A DNA stretch of 64,000 bases from Laetiporus sulphureus 93-53 (Eukaryota > Basidiomycota > Agaricomycetes > Polyporales > Laetiporaceae): assembly GCF_001632365.1 (NCBI RefSeq), contig NW_024468524.1, forward strand, positions 133,814 to 197,813, written 5' to 3'. Positions within the stretch are counted from its first letter, which is position 1, and each line of letters opens with the position of its first letter. The notes beneath the pieces were generated by a model that was given only the letters and a program-made list of their open reading frames with translations, had not been told where the DNA came from and did not search any database. Position numbers and translations under genes: made by a program. Shown here one piece after another: positions 48,321 through 61,576 of the stretch.

Positions 48321-51170
48321 ATGAGCGAGGAGCGACATTCGACTTCGTCTTGGGACAACGCTGATTCCGACACTCATCACTCCTCACATCACCACAGCAG
48401 TTCCTACGGTCGGACACCGCATGGCCATGCAGTCGGTTCGCTCGAGTCTTTGGACGTAAACGGTGCTGCGCCGCCGACGCCGACAAAATCAAGCCCACCT
48501 CGGTCCAGCGGGGAATCGCATGCAAGGCCGTCTACTTCCAAATGGCGCGACAGTACACTGCATGCGACTACGGAAGTTGCGGACACCTCAACCTTGGCTA
48601 GTGCACTACTGGAGCCGAGCTTCGATGAGAGTATATTGAGGGCGCTCTGCGACATGGATGTGAGAGCACATGCAGTGTATGTTATACGTTGTGTTGACTT
48701 CTTCCGTAGTGTGGAATTCAATTACTACTTGACCGAATTAAGCAGAGCATGGTGTCCTGTCGAGTATGTATCACTTCCTCTTCAAGCATATAGCTGGTCC
48801 ATAGATGGTACGAGGCCCACGTTTTCAGCGACTACTCCATTCTCTGGAGGAAAGAGTTGCAGCCTCTGTTGCAGGGCCTGTCCTCGCCGTTGGTCGATGT
48901 AAATGACGACCTAGAAGATGCCTCTGACCACTCTCTCTATCTCACGTCTTTGCCTACAACCTCGGCCTGTGGCGAGCGCTGACGTATGCACTACAGGAAG
49001 CTGCCGCATTCTTCAAGAAACGTGCGCTCCTGGAAGAAGAGTATGGCCGTAATATGCTTAAATTGGCAAAAACTACATCCGATGCCTATTCTATGAACGA
49101 AGGAAAGGCCGGGTATGTGCATGGCTATATTTGCACATCGCGTTGCACCATGCTGACACCGGCATAGAACATATGTCGCTGCATGGCAGTCAGCTATGAA
49201 GACTCATGAGCACATCGCTGACAATCGAATACGTTTTGCACAACGGCTACATGAGATGAGCCAGGAGTTGACGACCCTCGCAAAAGAGGTGGACTCAAAC
49301 AGGAAGAATGTGGGTGTTTCCCTTCCGGCAAATAGCGGTACAGTGAGTAAATTCATGAATGCAGGTGAAAGAACTCTCCAATAAATACGAGAAAGTTCTG
49401 CAAGAACATGAAACTGCGGTGGAGAAATACAAGAGCCGAGTAGATACCACAGCAGAAGAGCTCGAGCGCCTTCTGTTACAGAAGGAGGGTGAGCCATACA
49501 GAGACACGCCGGTGCAAGGTAGGACGCCTGTTGGCGTCAGTGGAGGTGGAAAGAGAGCCATCGGGAAAGCCGTGGCGAAGGGCGGCCTGCTCCTTAAAGG
49601 GAGGAATCCAGGAAATGTATAGGTATCTCTTTCTAAGACTGACAGACGGCTAACTTCAAAGTCAGCTTCAAAGGCAGGAGGATGACATACGCGCCCGCAT
49701 GTCCAAGGAGTCGGACACTTATCGGAAGTCAGTCATGGACGCGCAGGTTATTCGACAAGAGTACTTCAACTTCCAGTACCCACGCCTGTTAAGAGTAACT
49801 ATTTTCCCCTTGAGCTTGAGCCGTGCTGTGCTGATGCCAATGTGGCGATGGTCAGTCCCTCAAAGAATACGTAGACGAACTTGATCTCGGGACACAGTAT
49901 CATCTATCTCGTTATGCCTTCCTTTGTGAGAGCATAGTAATGAGTGATGGAACAACGTTGACTGCGGTCGACGATAACGGTACTCCTTCTCTCACAACCT
50001 CCACAGTAAGATTGACAGAGAATTCCGATCATAGGTGCACCTGGTCTCAAGGGAGCGCTTGACTCCATTGACAATCGCACCGATTTCAAGACATACATGC
50101 AGAACTACGCATTTGCGCATGGAGGCTCCAACGCCAAAGGCCCGCGCCGGGACGGCCCGCGCGACGAAGGCTTCGTACGTTTCCGCATCGTCATGCGCTC
50201 CCATGGGCTCACGCAAGTGCCTCCGACGATAGCTTCCGCCGATCGCAGCAGTTGGACCGCATGCAACAAGCTCGCCGAGTATGGCACATCCCCAGATTAC
50301 TGACAAGGGCCGGCCAACGTTTGGCGTCGACCTGGCGGAGCAGATGGCGCGGGACGATGTAGAGGTGCCACCTATCATGACAAAGTGCTGCGAGGCCATC
50401 GAGAAGTATGGTTTGGAAACTACGGGCGTGTATAGGATAGGCGGGACGATGAGCAGGGTTGCGAAGTTGAAAGAGCGGCTGGACCGAGGTATGGGATAAT
50501 CCCGCGGATGGTTAAATGTTCCCATGTTCTGATCTTTCCGACGTCGAAGCAGATCTGGATTCTGTGAACCTTGATGCGGAGGAGTGGTCCTCGGACATCA
50601 GCAATGTCACGAGTGTGCTCAAGTTGTGGCTGCGGGAACTACCAGACCCCTTGCTTACGTCTAGCTTGCATCATGCCTTTCTCGAAGCGGCAAGTGAGTG
50701 AATTGTTCTTGGATGCTTCTTTGGCTGATCTCGTTTCCAGGAAACGAGAACGAGCGATTACGGCAGATACGCCTGCATGAACGAGTGAATGACCTCCCGG
50801 ACCCGAACTACTCCACCCTGAAGTACCTCATGGGACACCTCCACAAGTGAGTGACTCCATGTCTCTTCTCGAATGCATTCTCATTACGTGGTCTGCAGGG
50901 TTGTCCAGCATGAAGACGAAAACGCGATGTCAATTCAGAACTTAGCTATCGTCTTCGGGCCAACATTATTCGGCCAAAGGGCGCCAGACTTGAATGGGCA
51001 AATCAACGGCATGGCTGACGCATCTCTACAGAACAAGGTATGATGCATGTCCGTTTCAAAAGGCCTACCAAATATCCGGCTGACGTTATGCTCAGGCTAT
51101 TGAGTCGATCCTGGAACATTATACCGACATCTTCGTAGACGAGAATGAGAACGAGGCGAAGGTTATCTAA
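48321..51170 (+). CDS. RGD1: F-BAR plus RhoGAP protein, Rgd1-like
   Basis: Thirteen exons join in phase to about 670 residues. A low-complexity N-terminus (His/Ser-rich) is followed by an F-BAR/FCH domain from about residue 100. It reads EPSFDESILRALCDMDCG, LLLDRIKQSMVSCREAAAFF and KKRALLEEEYGRNMLKLA, with a coiled coil and a later ARMSKESDTYRKSVMDAQ helix. After GLKGALDSIDNRTDFKTYMQ and a Pro-rich linker comes RhoGAP, with the arginine finger in GVYRIGG (Arg about 500) and LKLWLRELPDPLL, YLMGHLHKV and NLAIVFGPTLFG. No DEP domain was seen, which favours Rgd1 over Rgd2. Such proteins bind curved plasma membrane and stimulate GTP hydrolysis by Rho3/Rho4/Cdc42-type GTPases in polarity and wall integrity. 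The 233-bp intron 2 (48764-48996) is longer than the rest (about 50-65 bp). Confidence 0.88.
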
Positions 51171-51770
51171 CTGCGTCTGTATTCTCTGTGCTGTTCTGCC
51201 TTCTGTTTGCTTTTAAATCGAAGCGTTTACATTATACCCTCTTCTTCAGTGTATCCCTTGCCGTAAATGGGGTTTTAGGTCGCTATTTCGCTGTTCGTCC
51301 CACGGTATTCAAATGAGCTGCGCTCAATACCAATGGACCTTTGTATTGGATCACACTGTAGTTGGAAAAGCGTACATTACTCCGTTCCTATAACAGTTCA
51401 TATAGTAGCTCTGCAGCCGACGGCTCGGATTAGGTGAGCATAAAAGTCCATTCTATCAGGTGTGCACACTGAGAATATATACAAATATCGTTCAAGCTAG
51501 TCCCTCCCAGCCTAATCCCAGGAAGAATTCGGATAAGTATGTAGGGTTCTGTGACCTGTCAATGTCCTGGCATCTGCGGCGCACATGGCTGCGTGAATGC
51601 ATCGCATAGTTCCGCGACGCCTTCCTCGCATGTGCCATTCGCCGTCTCAAACTGTTGCTGCGAACGCCAAGCCAGGGAGTTTCCTGACTCCCCACGAGCC
51701 CTTCAGCACAACCTCGGACTCACGCACGCGCACAGGGCCCTCAGTGCGGCATACTGAGGGCCTAGCCTCC
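51171..51770. other. Convergent 3' interval
   Basis: 600 bp between the stop codons of the F-BAR/RhoGAP gene and the F-box gene. Only short frames, nothing recognised. Confidence 0.5.
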
Positions 51771-52966
51771 CTAGCTCCGAGTATAGCGCGGGGTGGAATG
51801 CGGGACCCAGATCTGCTCCGGCGAGAGCGACCACTCCGTCTTGGACGGAAAGATGACCTGCCGAAGCGAGGTGCAGCTACGTGCCCACGTTGTGCAGAGC
51901 GAACTTTCCTCGAGCGAGTTCCCGAGTCCCATATTCGACACGGGCGTCGGCGAAAGGTCGAGCTGGTACAGCTGTGAGAACGCGCCCAAGACGGGAGTCA
52001 ATCCCGCCAGGATGCTCTAGGCAGACGGTCCGGCAAGGTCGTCAGTATTGCCTTGAAAGGAGTGGATCAGCGCCGTGCGGTGAAATCACTCACGATGCCC
52101 GTGAACGAGTGATGCAGGGTGTGCCGGAAGGCGAACCTGACCTTCAGGTATACGACACGGGAGAGGTGCTGCGAAATGTCTCGCAGCAGCGTCGGCGTCA
52201 CGGAAATGCCACTCAGATCGAGTCGGCGGATGGGTGTGCTCCCGCGGGAAATATGGGCTAAAAGCTCCCTCTCGATGTGGTCCTGCCCTACGAGAGCAAG
52301 GGACTGTACGGACCGCCCAGGGAGGATGGACGCCGCTGTGACGGCGGTACCGCGGAATATGGAGAGGGCGGGTAGGGCCAATGATCTGATGCGAATGGGA
52401 TCGTAATGGTCAGAAAGTCTGAGATGATGTATGGATGGGGTAACAGCCAAGAACGAGTCAATAGACGCGGTGTATGGCTGGTACTTTGCGGGGATACTTC
52501 CGCGGCCGATCCCACACATTGCGAAGGTGTGCATGGAGGGGAACGAACAGCCCTGGAGAATGCTCTGTGCGCTAATCTGCGCACCGATGAGACCAAACGC
52601 CAGCTCGAGCACTTCGAGCTGGCCCAGCCTGCGCAACACTTGATTGAGTTTGACGAGGCTTGGCTCGACGAAGGGTATGAACTGCTGGCGCGGACCGTCA
52701 TCGGTCTGCCACCGAATGTGGAATCTTCTGACCACCTCGCAGAGGTCTGCATAGCGCAGCAGCGTCTCACAGCACCGCAGTGTCTTGTAAGGGTAGGGGC
52801 GTGAGTTCGACAGCGAGAGTCCTTCATATATAACGATGTTAGAATAAAGGATCCGCTCGGCGATCGCACGGAATCTGTTTGAGACGCAGGTGACCTGTAC
52901 GAGGGCGGTGGGAGGGAGGTTCTCGAAGATGGCGAAGAGCGTTTCGTTAGGGAAGATGCTAGACAT
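51771..52966 (-). CDS. F-box protein with LRR-like repeats
   Basis: Two exons (52094-52966, 51771-52016) give about 372 residues. The N-terminus has an F-box (MSSIFPNETLFAIFENLPPT, then ALVQVTCVSNRFRAIAERIL), which binds Skp1 in an SCF ubiquitin ligase. The rest carries leucine-rich stretches (LGQLEVLELAFGLIG, SIHHLRLSDHYDP, SVQSLALVGQDH, IRRLDLSGISVTPTLLRDIS, FSQLYQLDLSP), the substrate-selecting part in this large Agaricomycete family. The frame is open upstream to 53110, but the ATG at 52966 is the one that starts the F-box. The 77-bp intron was placed by phase and by continuation of the repeat pattern (TGI/SILAGLTPVLGAF). The target protein is unknown. Confidence 0.78.
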
Positions 52967-53617
52967 TGCGGGTCGAGAAACCCTGCAGAAATGCAGAAGA
53001 TATAGATATATCACGCGAAGAGGATGTTGGACAGCAGCTGCTGAGGATTTGTTTTTGAAACTGAACGTTTGAATGGCCGAATTATGCGACTGCGGACGAC
53101 ATGATGGCAATTCTGCGAGCGATCAGAAAGCGATACGGGAGGTATTTATCCCGACATACCAGAGAGGCGGAGAAATTACGGAGAATGGGTCGTACAACTT
53201 CCCAGCCGGGCTAAACGCACTATGTCTGCAGCGAAATGCGAGGACACCGTTCTTCACCTACAGGCGTACAAGCAGAGACCATGCTCACTGCTTATCGTGT
53301 TGCATGCTCTTGATGCGCACCCACAACAGGAAAACCAGCAGTCGACTTCAGCGAACATTCAAGGGCACGGACGTATAACGAGAATCCGCCGAACGCTGCG
53401 GTTTGCGAGCGGCGTTCGTGAACACACACTCGCGGTGAACTACGCAGGGTTTACTTACAATGGCAACCCCCAAACACAGAAAGGTTGCGAACACCGAGGA
53501 CTTCAAATTCTTATCAAGAAGACGAAGCCCTGCCTAGACGAGTAGAAATTGACAATACTATTGTACAGTAGATAAAAATACACCGAGTAAAAACCGAGTC
53601 CAACAGCTCCCAACAAT
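52967..53617. other. Intergenic, no gene seen
   Basis: 651 bp with short plus-strand frames (53073-53378, 53222-53545) that have no motif. It holds the promoter of the F-box gene and the 3' region of histone H4. Confidence 0.5.
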
Positions 53618-54096
<479 letters not shown>

Positions 54097-54437
54097 CTCT
54101 GCAAATTCGCGGTTGTTTATTAGAGGGATAGGTAAGAACGCAGTGGCTGATGATAGAAGTAACAGCACAAAGGTAAATAAGGCGTTTGACCTTGTAGATG
54201 CTGTTATATATCGACGCGGGGGGTGGCCGACCTCCACGTGGAACAAACTTTATTTTGTTGAACGCGGTTAAACGCGTCAGCACGTGACCTTTCAACGCTG
54301 TTTATCGCGACGCGCCGCGCCGCGCCTGTATAAGAATGGCCCACTCCGGGCCTTGCCAGTCTCCACTCCGCCTCAACCGCACTTATCATTTTTACGGCTA
54401 ACACCACCACCTCAACACATATCCAACCTCAACTACC
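54097..54437. promoter_or_regulatory. Divergent histone H4/H3 promoter
   Basis: 341 bp between the two ATGs. TATA-like boxes face each side: TGTATAAG at about 54328-54335 for H3, and TTATATAT at about 54204-54211 (read on the minus strand) for H4. A shared S-phase control region is expected from such pairs; no specific operator was identified. Confidence 0.6.
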
Positions 54438-55070
<633 letters not shown>

Positions 55071-55396
55071 ATATCTGTATATGTAGTTTTGTATTCTGTA
55101 TCATTGTGCCTTACCGTACTTCCCGTTGATATCTATTTGCCTGGCAGTGTCTTTAGCCTGATGATCTTAACCGGGTCGCTAAGTACATAAAGCGATCTCG
55201 GGGTCTGTTCTTTAAAGTCACGACCCGTCAGTGATAGTGATTTAGTCAGAATTCATGTAATACAGCTCGGGCATAGACGTGTTTGCGAGAGTAGTGAGAA
55301 GCGGTAGCGGAGCTAACGGGTATGTCTTTACAAGAAGCTAGTCAAGAAGAGCAAGGAGCAGTATGATGTTACAGTCCGGCAAGCAATGGGGGGAAC
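55071..55396. other. Convergent 3' interval H3 / SFH5
   Basis: 326 bp between stop codons with no recognisable feature. No animal-type histone 3' stem-loop was noticed. Confidence 0.5.
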
Positions 55397-56760
55397 TCAG
55401 GCTAAGTCATCTGCTTCTCCGCCGTAACGTTTGGGCAGCTGTTTCGCCTCGATGACTGGCAGCAGGACAACGCCGATTGTCTTGGGACCAGTCCCGACCA
55501 TGCTAAACTTCTCTAAAGTCTTAGCTGAGATGAAAGGCTTGAACATCCAGAAGATCCAGGCCATCAAGCTAGGAACATTAACAAAGAACTTGCGGAACTG
55601 TACAGGTAATACTCAAGTCAGATTAGGCGCACTCACATGATAGCTTAGACTATCCAGGCGCGCAGACGTACAAGTAGCTCAGGATAATAGTTCTGGAAAA
55701 GCGCAGATGCGCGGGACGCAGCGGCCTTCTGTCCAGGCGTTCTCGACATCATGCTAACGCCGTCGTAATCTGCAAATAGTCCTGGAAGTGAGCAGCGGAG
55801 AGTGAAACGATTGGCAGGATGTCACACCGTGTATCTGGACCATTTGGTCGACGTTCTCGAAGTCGAGCAGCTCGATGCTCCTCTCCATAAAGGCGACACG
55901 CCAACTATAGCATCGAACCAGCGCAAGGGACGCGACATGACGTGAGCCGCTGACCGTGACAAATGCCGGCGGACGTACCGGAGAAACCGTTCGACGTCGC
56001 CAAACACGGCATCGAGGTCTTTATTGGCGCCATATAGGTTGTACCTGCAAGTTCGGTGTTCATTGTCGCACAGACAGGTCTAGACTGCATTCGAGCGTAC
56101 ACAACGGGGCGACCCTCCTTGTCGCGCCCATACATCCGACCCAGTGGAGCGAAGGTATCCTCTGGGAACTTTTCTTCCATCGCCTCTTCAATCTTGAACT
56201 CTTTCCTCCACCGAAGCGTCTCAATGAGCATCTTCTTGGCTTCGTCCACATTCAAGTCCCTGAACCATCGTGTCGTCAGCGAGCTGACTCGCGGCGACCC
56301 CGTCGACCGAGAACGCACCGAGCACGCAGGAACTTTACGAGGAGCACGCTCACACGCGCATCCTTTGTCTTAGCAGGGTCGATGCTCACACCCCAGAGGG
56401 TAACGGAAACCATTTGGTCCTCCCGATCGGGGTACGCCTGCGCGAGGATGTCTAGAAGCCCCTCCTAGATGCCACCGTGTCAACAGTGCACATACGCGTT
56501 ATAGATAGGAGCGGATGCCGACCCGAAGTGCCCTTACACCGCTCCATTCGTCCTCAGTGAACTTTCTGGTAAGTGAGTTCTGGGGCTCGTCGTCTCCTTC
56601 AACCGTGGCGTCTAGTGATCTCTTGTCCTTAGCATTCGAGAACGGGAAGGAGCGCGGTGAGCTCACCTTCTACCGATGTCTCTGGGACCTGGACAGATGC
56701 AGCGGCCAAAACCTCGACTGTGTCAGACTGGGTATACTCAAAAGGCGCGACTTCGACCAT
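55397..56760 (-). CDS. SFH5: Phosphatidylinositol transfer protein SFH5 (CRAL-TRIO)
   Basis: Eight exons join to about 309 residues. An acidic N-terminus (MVEVAPFEYTQSDTVEVLAA) is followed by a CRAL-TRIO N domain (RVSVLLVKFLRAR, DLNVDEAKKMLIETLRWRKE) and the lipid-binding CRAL-TRIO fold (PLGRMYGRDKEGRPVVYNLY, MERSIELLDFENVDQMVQIH, DYDGVS, ASALFQNYYPELLF, KFFVNVPSLMAWIFWMFKPF, and a final QLPKRYGGEAD). The EGRPVVYNLYG segment and the KFFVNVP variant of the NAP motif fit Sfh5 of the Sec14 family. Sfh5 proteins exchange phosphatidylinositol between membranes and in yeast can bind heme. Splice sites were chosen by phase and by this motif order. It is divergent from PAF1 across 292 bp. Confidence 0.85.
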
Positions 56761-57052
56761 GATGATGGAGGGACACAGATCGCGACTGCGTATCGGCAGT
56801 GTTATATGAGCTGAGCTAATCTGATAAGATGAGATAATTCGTGTGAACCGAGATTGGATTATTCCCACGACGCCTTTATCCTGTTCCTGTGGCTGCGTCT
56901 GCTCAGGTCTACTATTCAACGCACGCTTGTGTTCCTAACGCTGCTCTGGCCTTATTTCTGCTCGCCGCGAGAACATCATCTTAGAATCCTCTGCTTTTTC
57001 TCCTAAGCTAAGAGGCGAAACGTCTGGTCGGTCAACTGGTGAATTCCTAACC

Positions 57053-58914
57053 ATGAGTTCCAGAAAGAGGTAAGTTCCCTTCGCCTTGCTTGAATTCCCT
57101 ATCACCAATCGTCCTCCAGCAAGCTCGACCTAATCATTCGAGTCCGCTACTCGAATCCGCTGCCTGCACCACCATGTCCTCCAAAAATCTTGGACATGCC
57201 TACCGACCCTATGCGATATGCGCGTCCCGAATTCTTGGACGACATAGCAGCCGACACGCCTCTTCCCATGATTGTTGATGGCGACCTCGGAATGCCTCTT
57301 GATCTGTCGCGGTGGGAGTGCTTGTGGGAGGAGAATGGTGACGACTCCGGTGCGTGTTCAAGAGCAGATAGTTAGGTCATGTCCATACGATGGTCATCTG
57401 CGGCCGCCAGAGACGGCGTCGGCTCCATGCACGCATAAGGGCAACCTGGTACAACCGGTAACCGCAAAGGAGGACGAGGTTGTAGGCTTTTTAGCTTACC
57501 AGGTGCATTCGGGATTCGCTCGTAGTGGAACCATCGCGACTTAACGGTCATCACACCTGCTTTCTTGTTGTTGGACGCACTTGCGCCATTGTGTGTTCTG
57601 ACTGATAAATTCTTGCAGGACTGAATCCTGATCCCAATAACACACCGCCGCTCGACCCAAAGGACCAGCTCCTGCTCGGCGACCCATCCACGTCCGGGCC
57701 ATATATGAGCACTCTCTTCGGAGCGCAAGGGATCAGTGCCTCTGCAACATTATCATCGATGCCTCATGTCCCATGGCTGCGGAAAACGGAGTATCTCAGT
57801 CGGGAGGGCGTTACGCGTTCCATGCTTTCGCAAGAGCCGTACGTTCTCGACGAAAGTACACCTTACGAAAGCCTGACGATTATGGAATCCAGGAAACGCA
57901 ACATGGACGTTCCAGTTGACATCTCGCGGTCTGCACAGATTCGCGATATTGAGTCCTCATTCACGGCGACGGAGGACTTTGACCTTACCACGCTCAAGCA
58001 TCCAAACAAGCCCGATGTTACTGCAGTCGAATCATACGAGATCTTCCCTGATGCAGATATCTGGGCAAATGCGTACGATCTCTTCAGGTTCTCAGAGCGG
58101 CCTGGGGAGCGGCCACCTGACGTACGTGTCCCAATGTTCGGACAAGAAGTGGCATCTGACTACTCTGCTAATAACAGGTCGATGACCCACGCTTAAACTG
58201 TGCGATCTTGCGTCCTATGGAATCAGACGGTGATCACTTCCTAGCATATTATTTGACAAAGGAAGATGAAGCTGCCATCGAGTTCAAGGAGAAGCGGTTG
58301 ACACAGACACCAGATGATATAGAAGAAGAGGAGGTTCGTCATTTGCTTCATCCGTCGCGATTGTTCTAATCTGGCGCAACTATATCATGTATACAGCCGA
58401 CGCCATTCCACTTCGTGCGTGACTACGAGACCGTCAAAGTCGAGCAGGAAGTGCCGAACGAGTTCCTGCTCGTTGTGGATGATGGGGCAGGAGCTTTGGG
58501 CGAAGCTGGTGCGGATGACACGAAGCCCAAGAAGCATCGGCCGAAAGGCGCGTACTATAAGAACATTGAGCGCAAGATGCTACTCAAGAAGAAACGTGTC
58601 AACGTTCGTCGCGCTCTTTGTATGCGCACTCTCTATAAACTGATAGTCATCGTCATCAGGCGTATGAGGCATATCTCGACAAATGGGATGTCATCAAGGT
58701 CACGCACATTCCAATGAGTGCCGAGGAAGAGGCAGAACGGGAGGAGGCTCTGGCAGAGGTTATGGATCCTATGTATCTGCTATCACGCGTTGATGCAGAT
58801 GCAGAAGGAGAGGTGGACGACTCGTTGCAGCCACCTGCTTCGATAAATGGACATGCTAACGGCGATGAAGGAGGGATCCTCGAGGATGCACTTGAAGTGT
58901 TTGGCGAGGCCTGA
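57053..58914 (+). CDS. PAF1: PAF1 complex subunit Paf1
   Basis: Six exons (57053-57069, 57120-57349, 57619-58121, 58178-58333, 58397-58603, 58660-58914) give about 455 residues. Family hallmarks in order: KLDLIIRVRYSNPLPAPPCP, the MPTDPMRYARPEFLDD segment, LRKTEYLSREGVTR, EESF-like spacing before DIESSFTATEDF, and HPNKPDVTAVESYEIFPDAD followed by IWANAYDLFRF. Further on are ILRPMESDGDHFLAYYLTKE and the FHFVRDYETVKVEQEVPNEF region. The C-terminus is acidic. Paf1 is the core scaffold of the RNA polymerase II elongation complex needed for H2B ubiquitination and H3K4/K36/K79 methylation. Exon 1 is only 17 bp, and intron 2 (57350-57618) is unusually long at 269 bp. Confidence 0.93.
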
Positions 58915-59428
58915 ACGGCCTCCTCAACTAGCTCTGAGATTGCATGACTTGTATATTGGGCGCATCTTGCTACGATGACTTAATCAAGAAGATCGGCTTT
59001 ATCTCGAAATCAGTACCTCTACATGCACCTTCGTCGACTCTGCAGTCCTGCATTGAAATTGAAGAAAACTATCCAATTGCTAACACGCAGTGTATCATAT
59101 ATACATGTTGAATTTCGCCGATAGTCGAGACACAGGGAATTGGCTCGGATGTCGTCGTGGTCGTTTGAATGAGGTCGCCTGTTTCGTCGATCACTGACCA
59201 ATATGCAAATCGAAACATCGGATGTTTATAGGACAAAATTTGCATCCCACTAGACTCTAGGAACGAGCCTTTCAAGTCTCTTTTCGCCCAAATGGATGCG
59301 ATTCGTGAGGACAGGATGCGTGATCATTACGCCAATCTTGATGTTGACTTTGAAAGCTATCCTCGACGCCCATGTCTTTGACTGACTACGAGTCAGAAAG
59401 ATCTCATCAGTTCAAAGCATTTGTGCAT
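58915..59428. other. Convergent 3' interval
   Basis: 514 bp between the PAF1 stop and the end of the broken F-box/LRR gene. Short minus-strand frames (59019-59275) have no motif. Confidence 0.5.
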
Positions 59429-61275
59429 TTACCTTGGCGGTCTTGGCAATCCGAATTTTACATCCTCTGAGTTGACATTGCCGTCCCAAAATACCGTCGG
59501 CACGAGTTCCCTGAATATTGCCACCGCATGTTCGCCCAGATTGATGCATTTTGTGAGAATAAGGTCATTGATGGCTACGTTGTTTCGGTGACGCTGGATC
59601 AAGCAGTCTGCTACGGCACGAAAAGCCTCGCTCGAGGTCTGTGACTTGTAGTCCATCTGGTCTCCGAAGCGCACCCTGTCCATCATGAGGACACGAAGCC
59701 GAGGAAAGATGAATCTTTCGGGCGTGGTGCCTTCTGTTTGGCCTAATAATGCTTGCACGAGTTTATTATCAAAGCAGTGCAACCGTAGGGTCTCGACGTC
59801 CCTCATATAATGGAAGCTGCCAAAGTGGAAGTTTGGAACAGAGAGGGATGAAGGTTTGATAGATCGAGTACCTTGACTTGTAAGACCGATAGAAAGGACC
59901 AGAATGTCTCCCACATATGCAGATCAAATCCTTGAGACGTCATGTCGAGTTGTAATGCACCTTAGCGGGCCCTTCAGAGGAGCGGGAAGAGTACGGGTCG
60001 TCGGTGGAGCCTAAAATGCGAACTGAACTCCGTGTTTCTCCAAATAACCATCGATATTGGTAGCATGATGCTTTCGAGCTTCGTAGAGATACTCCTTATC
60101 CAGTGGTCTGAGCCTGTTTCTCGATAGCTGAAAAGCTTGAGCGAGATGATGGCCTGCGGAGGGATAGAAAGATGTTCCAGGAAGTCCATGCAGGTTTCAT
60201 CAATACCGGCGAGCAGGATTCATTGAAGCTTGCGCAGGGAGACAGTGGGTGATTGATAAGATGTGGCAGGTCCTGTCGATGATAGCTCATTCTGTCGGCC
60301 GCGCAGCCGCAGGCTGAGCGTTTCCAGTAGAGGCAACTGCCCTAAGATACGTAGCACATCTTCTCGAGCGGATTTACACCAAGCATCTGGACCCAGCTTC
60401 AGGTGCCTTAGTCCGGAGAATGAATATGGATGACCCCAAGGAAAGCTACCGCCCGATGACATGATCTCGATGCTCTGCAGGTTATGCACCCACTCTCCGG
60501 TGAGATGAAATGGATCATAGGGCAGGCTGAATCGTTCCATGCGATGGTTCCAGCCGACACTATCAATTTCAACTGTTCGCAAGTTCGGGGCTTCACGCGA
60601 AATAAGTTCCGGAGGTGCTGCTGCGTAGTACACCACGTTCAGGGATTGCCCCGCATCTCCGTGAATGCGCAGTGCCTTGATCCGTCGCAGCTCTGCCAGC
60701 ACCGAGGTTATATTTCGCTGCTCAAAGCACATGCCGCTGAACCCTCGAAAGTCCATAGTCACATCGAGCACTGCCCATTTTGATCGCATGAGCATCGTTT
60801 TGATGGATTCCGACATGGCTTCGATCCGTTGCGACGGTTGCAACAATATGCGGCCCCACAACGTCGGTTCGTCAATCGCCACGGTACGCCAATGAGAACA
60901 GACATGCGATATGACAATCCATGCGTAGTATCCAGGGCCTTGGGGTAAGGGCTTGATGTGAAATGTTCCAGGGTGATATACATAGTCTTCCAGATGGAAT
61001 TGTGAGACATACTCTGAGAAGATCAGGTACAAGATGGCGCGATGCGGGCTGATTGTCGGGAAGACTATTTTTTTCGCACTGACGGAGCAAAAGAAAATGT
61101 GTGTAAGATTGAAGCAGAGGGTCTCACGAAAGTATCTGCAATGCTGCACTCACAAGGCTTGCGTGGTCCTGCGGGCTATAGAAAGAAGACATCGATAGGC
61201 TCGTTTCGTGGCTGTTATAACCCTGCGAGGAATAAAAATATGGCCAAGCTCGAGTGTTGGCCAGCTCTCGAACAT
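59429..61275 (-). pseudogene. F-box/LRR protein gene with in-frame stop and frameshift
   Basis: The 5' part (a frame to 61149, with a possible first exon starting at 61275) has an F-box-like region and YAWIVISHVCSHWRTVAIDE followed by PTLWGRI, the typical post-F-box segment in Agaricomycetes. LRR-like stretches follow (NLRTVEIDSVGWNHRMERFS, HNLQSIEIMSSGG, GLRHLKLGPDAW, LLETLSLRLRGR). At 60220-60222 a TGA interrupts the frame: LRKLQ, stop, then ILLAGIDETCMDFLEHLS in the same frame. Further on, WETFWSFLSVLQVKVLDLSN and RDVETLRLHCFDNKLVQALL belong together by family pattern but lie in different frames, implying an indel near 59820-59860. The C-terminus (ILTKCINLGEHAVAIFREL, PTVFWDGNV) is intact. 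It is best read as a recent pseudogene, unless the stop is a sequencing error. Confidence 0.7.
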
Positions 61276-61576
61276 CTGTTGAATGAACACACCTTGAGAA
61301 TACCATGATTGGATTAGCTCTTTCTATACTTATTACTGACGCCGCCTGCCCGGGCAGGTGATTATGCGCCGCCGTAGTTACGTACTATCACTGGTTCCCT
61401 GATGCATCATTTCGGAACCTCGCAGTTTGTTTTCTCTCGGCGGCCAAAACCTCTCCGAAATCTAATTTTTAGGGAGCCCACGTATTTGAGGATACTCATG
61501 AATGCAAATACTAAGGCGAGGAATCGACTAAAGCAAGACGGGTTTAAACGCAACGTTCAAAACACCATCGCCATCC
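61276..61576. other. Spacer between F-box relic and LTR
   Basis: About 300 bp with nothing recognised. The exact LTR end is uncertain, so part of this may belong to the retroelement. Confidence 0.35.

Noticed and set aside
48764..48996. Treating the long intron of the RhoGAP gene as coding
   Set aside because: Direct joining of CGA to GAAGCT gives the exact conserved F-BAR sequence (SCREAAAFFKKRA), so the segment is spliced out in the main product.
51597..52020. Plus-strand frames near the F-box gene
   Set aside because: Antisense to its second exon and 3' region; no motif.
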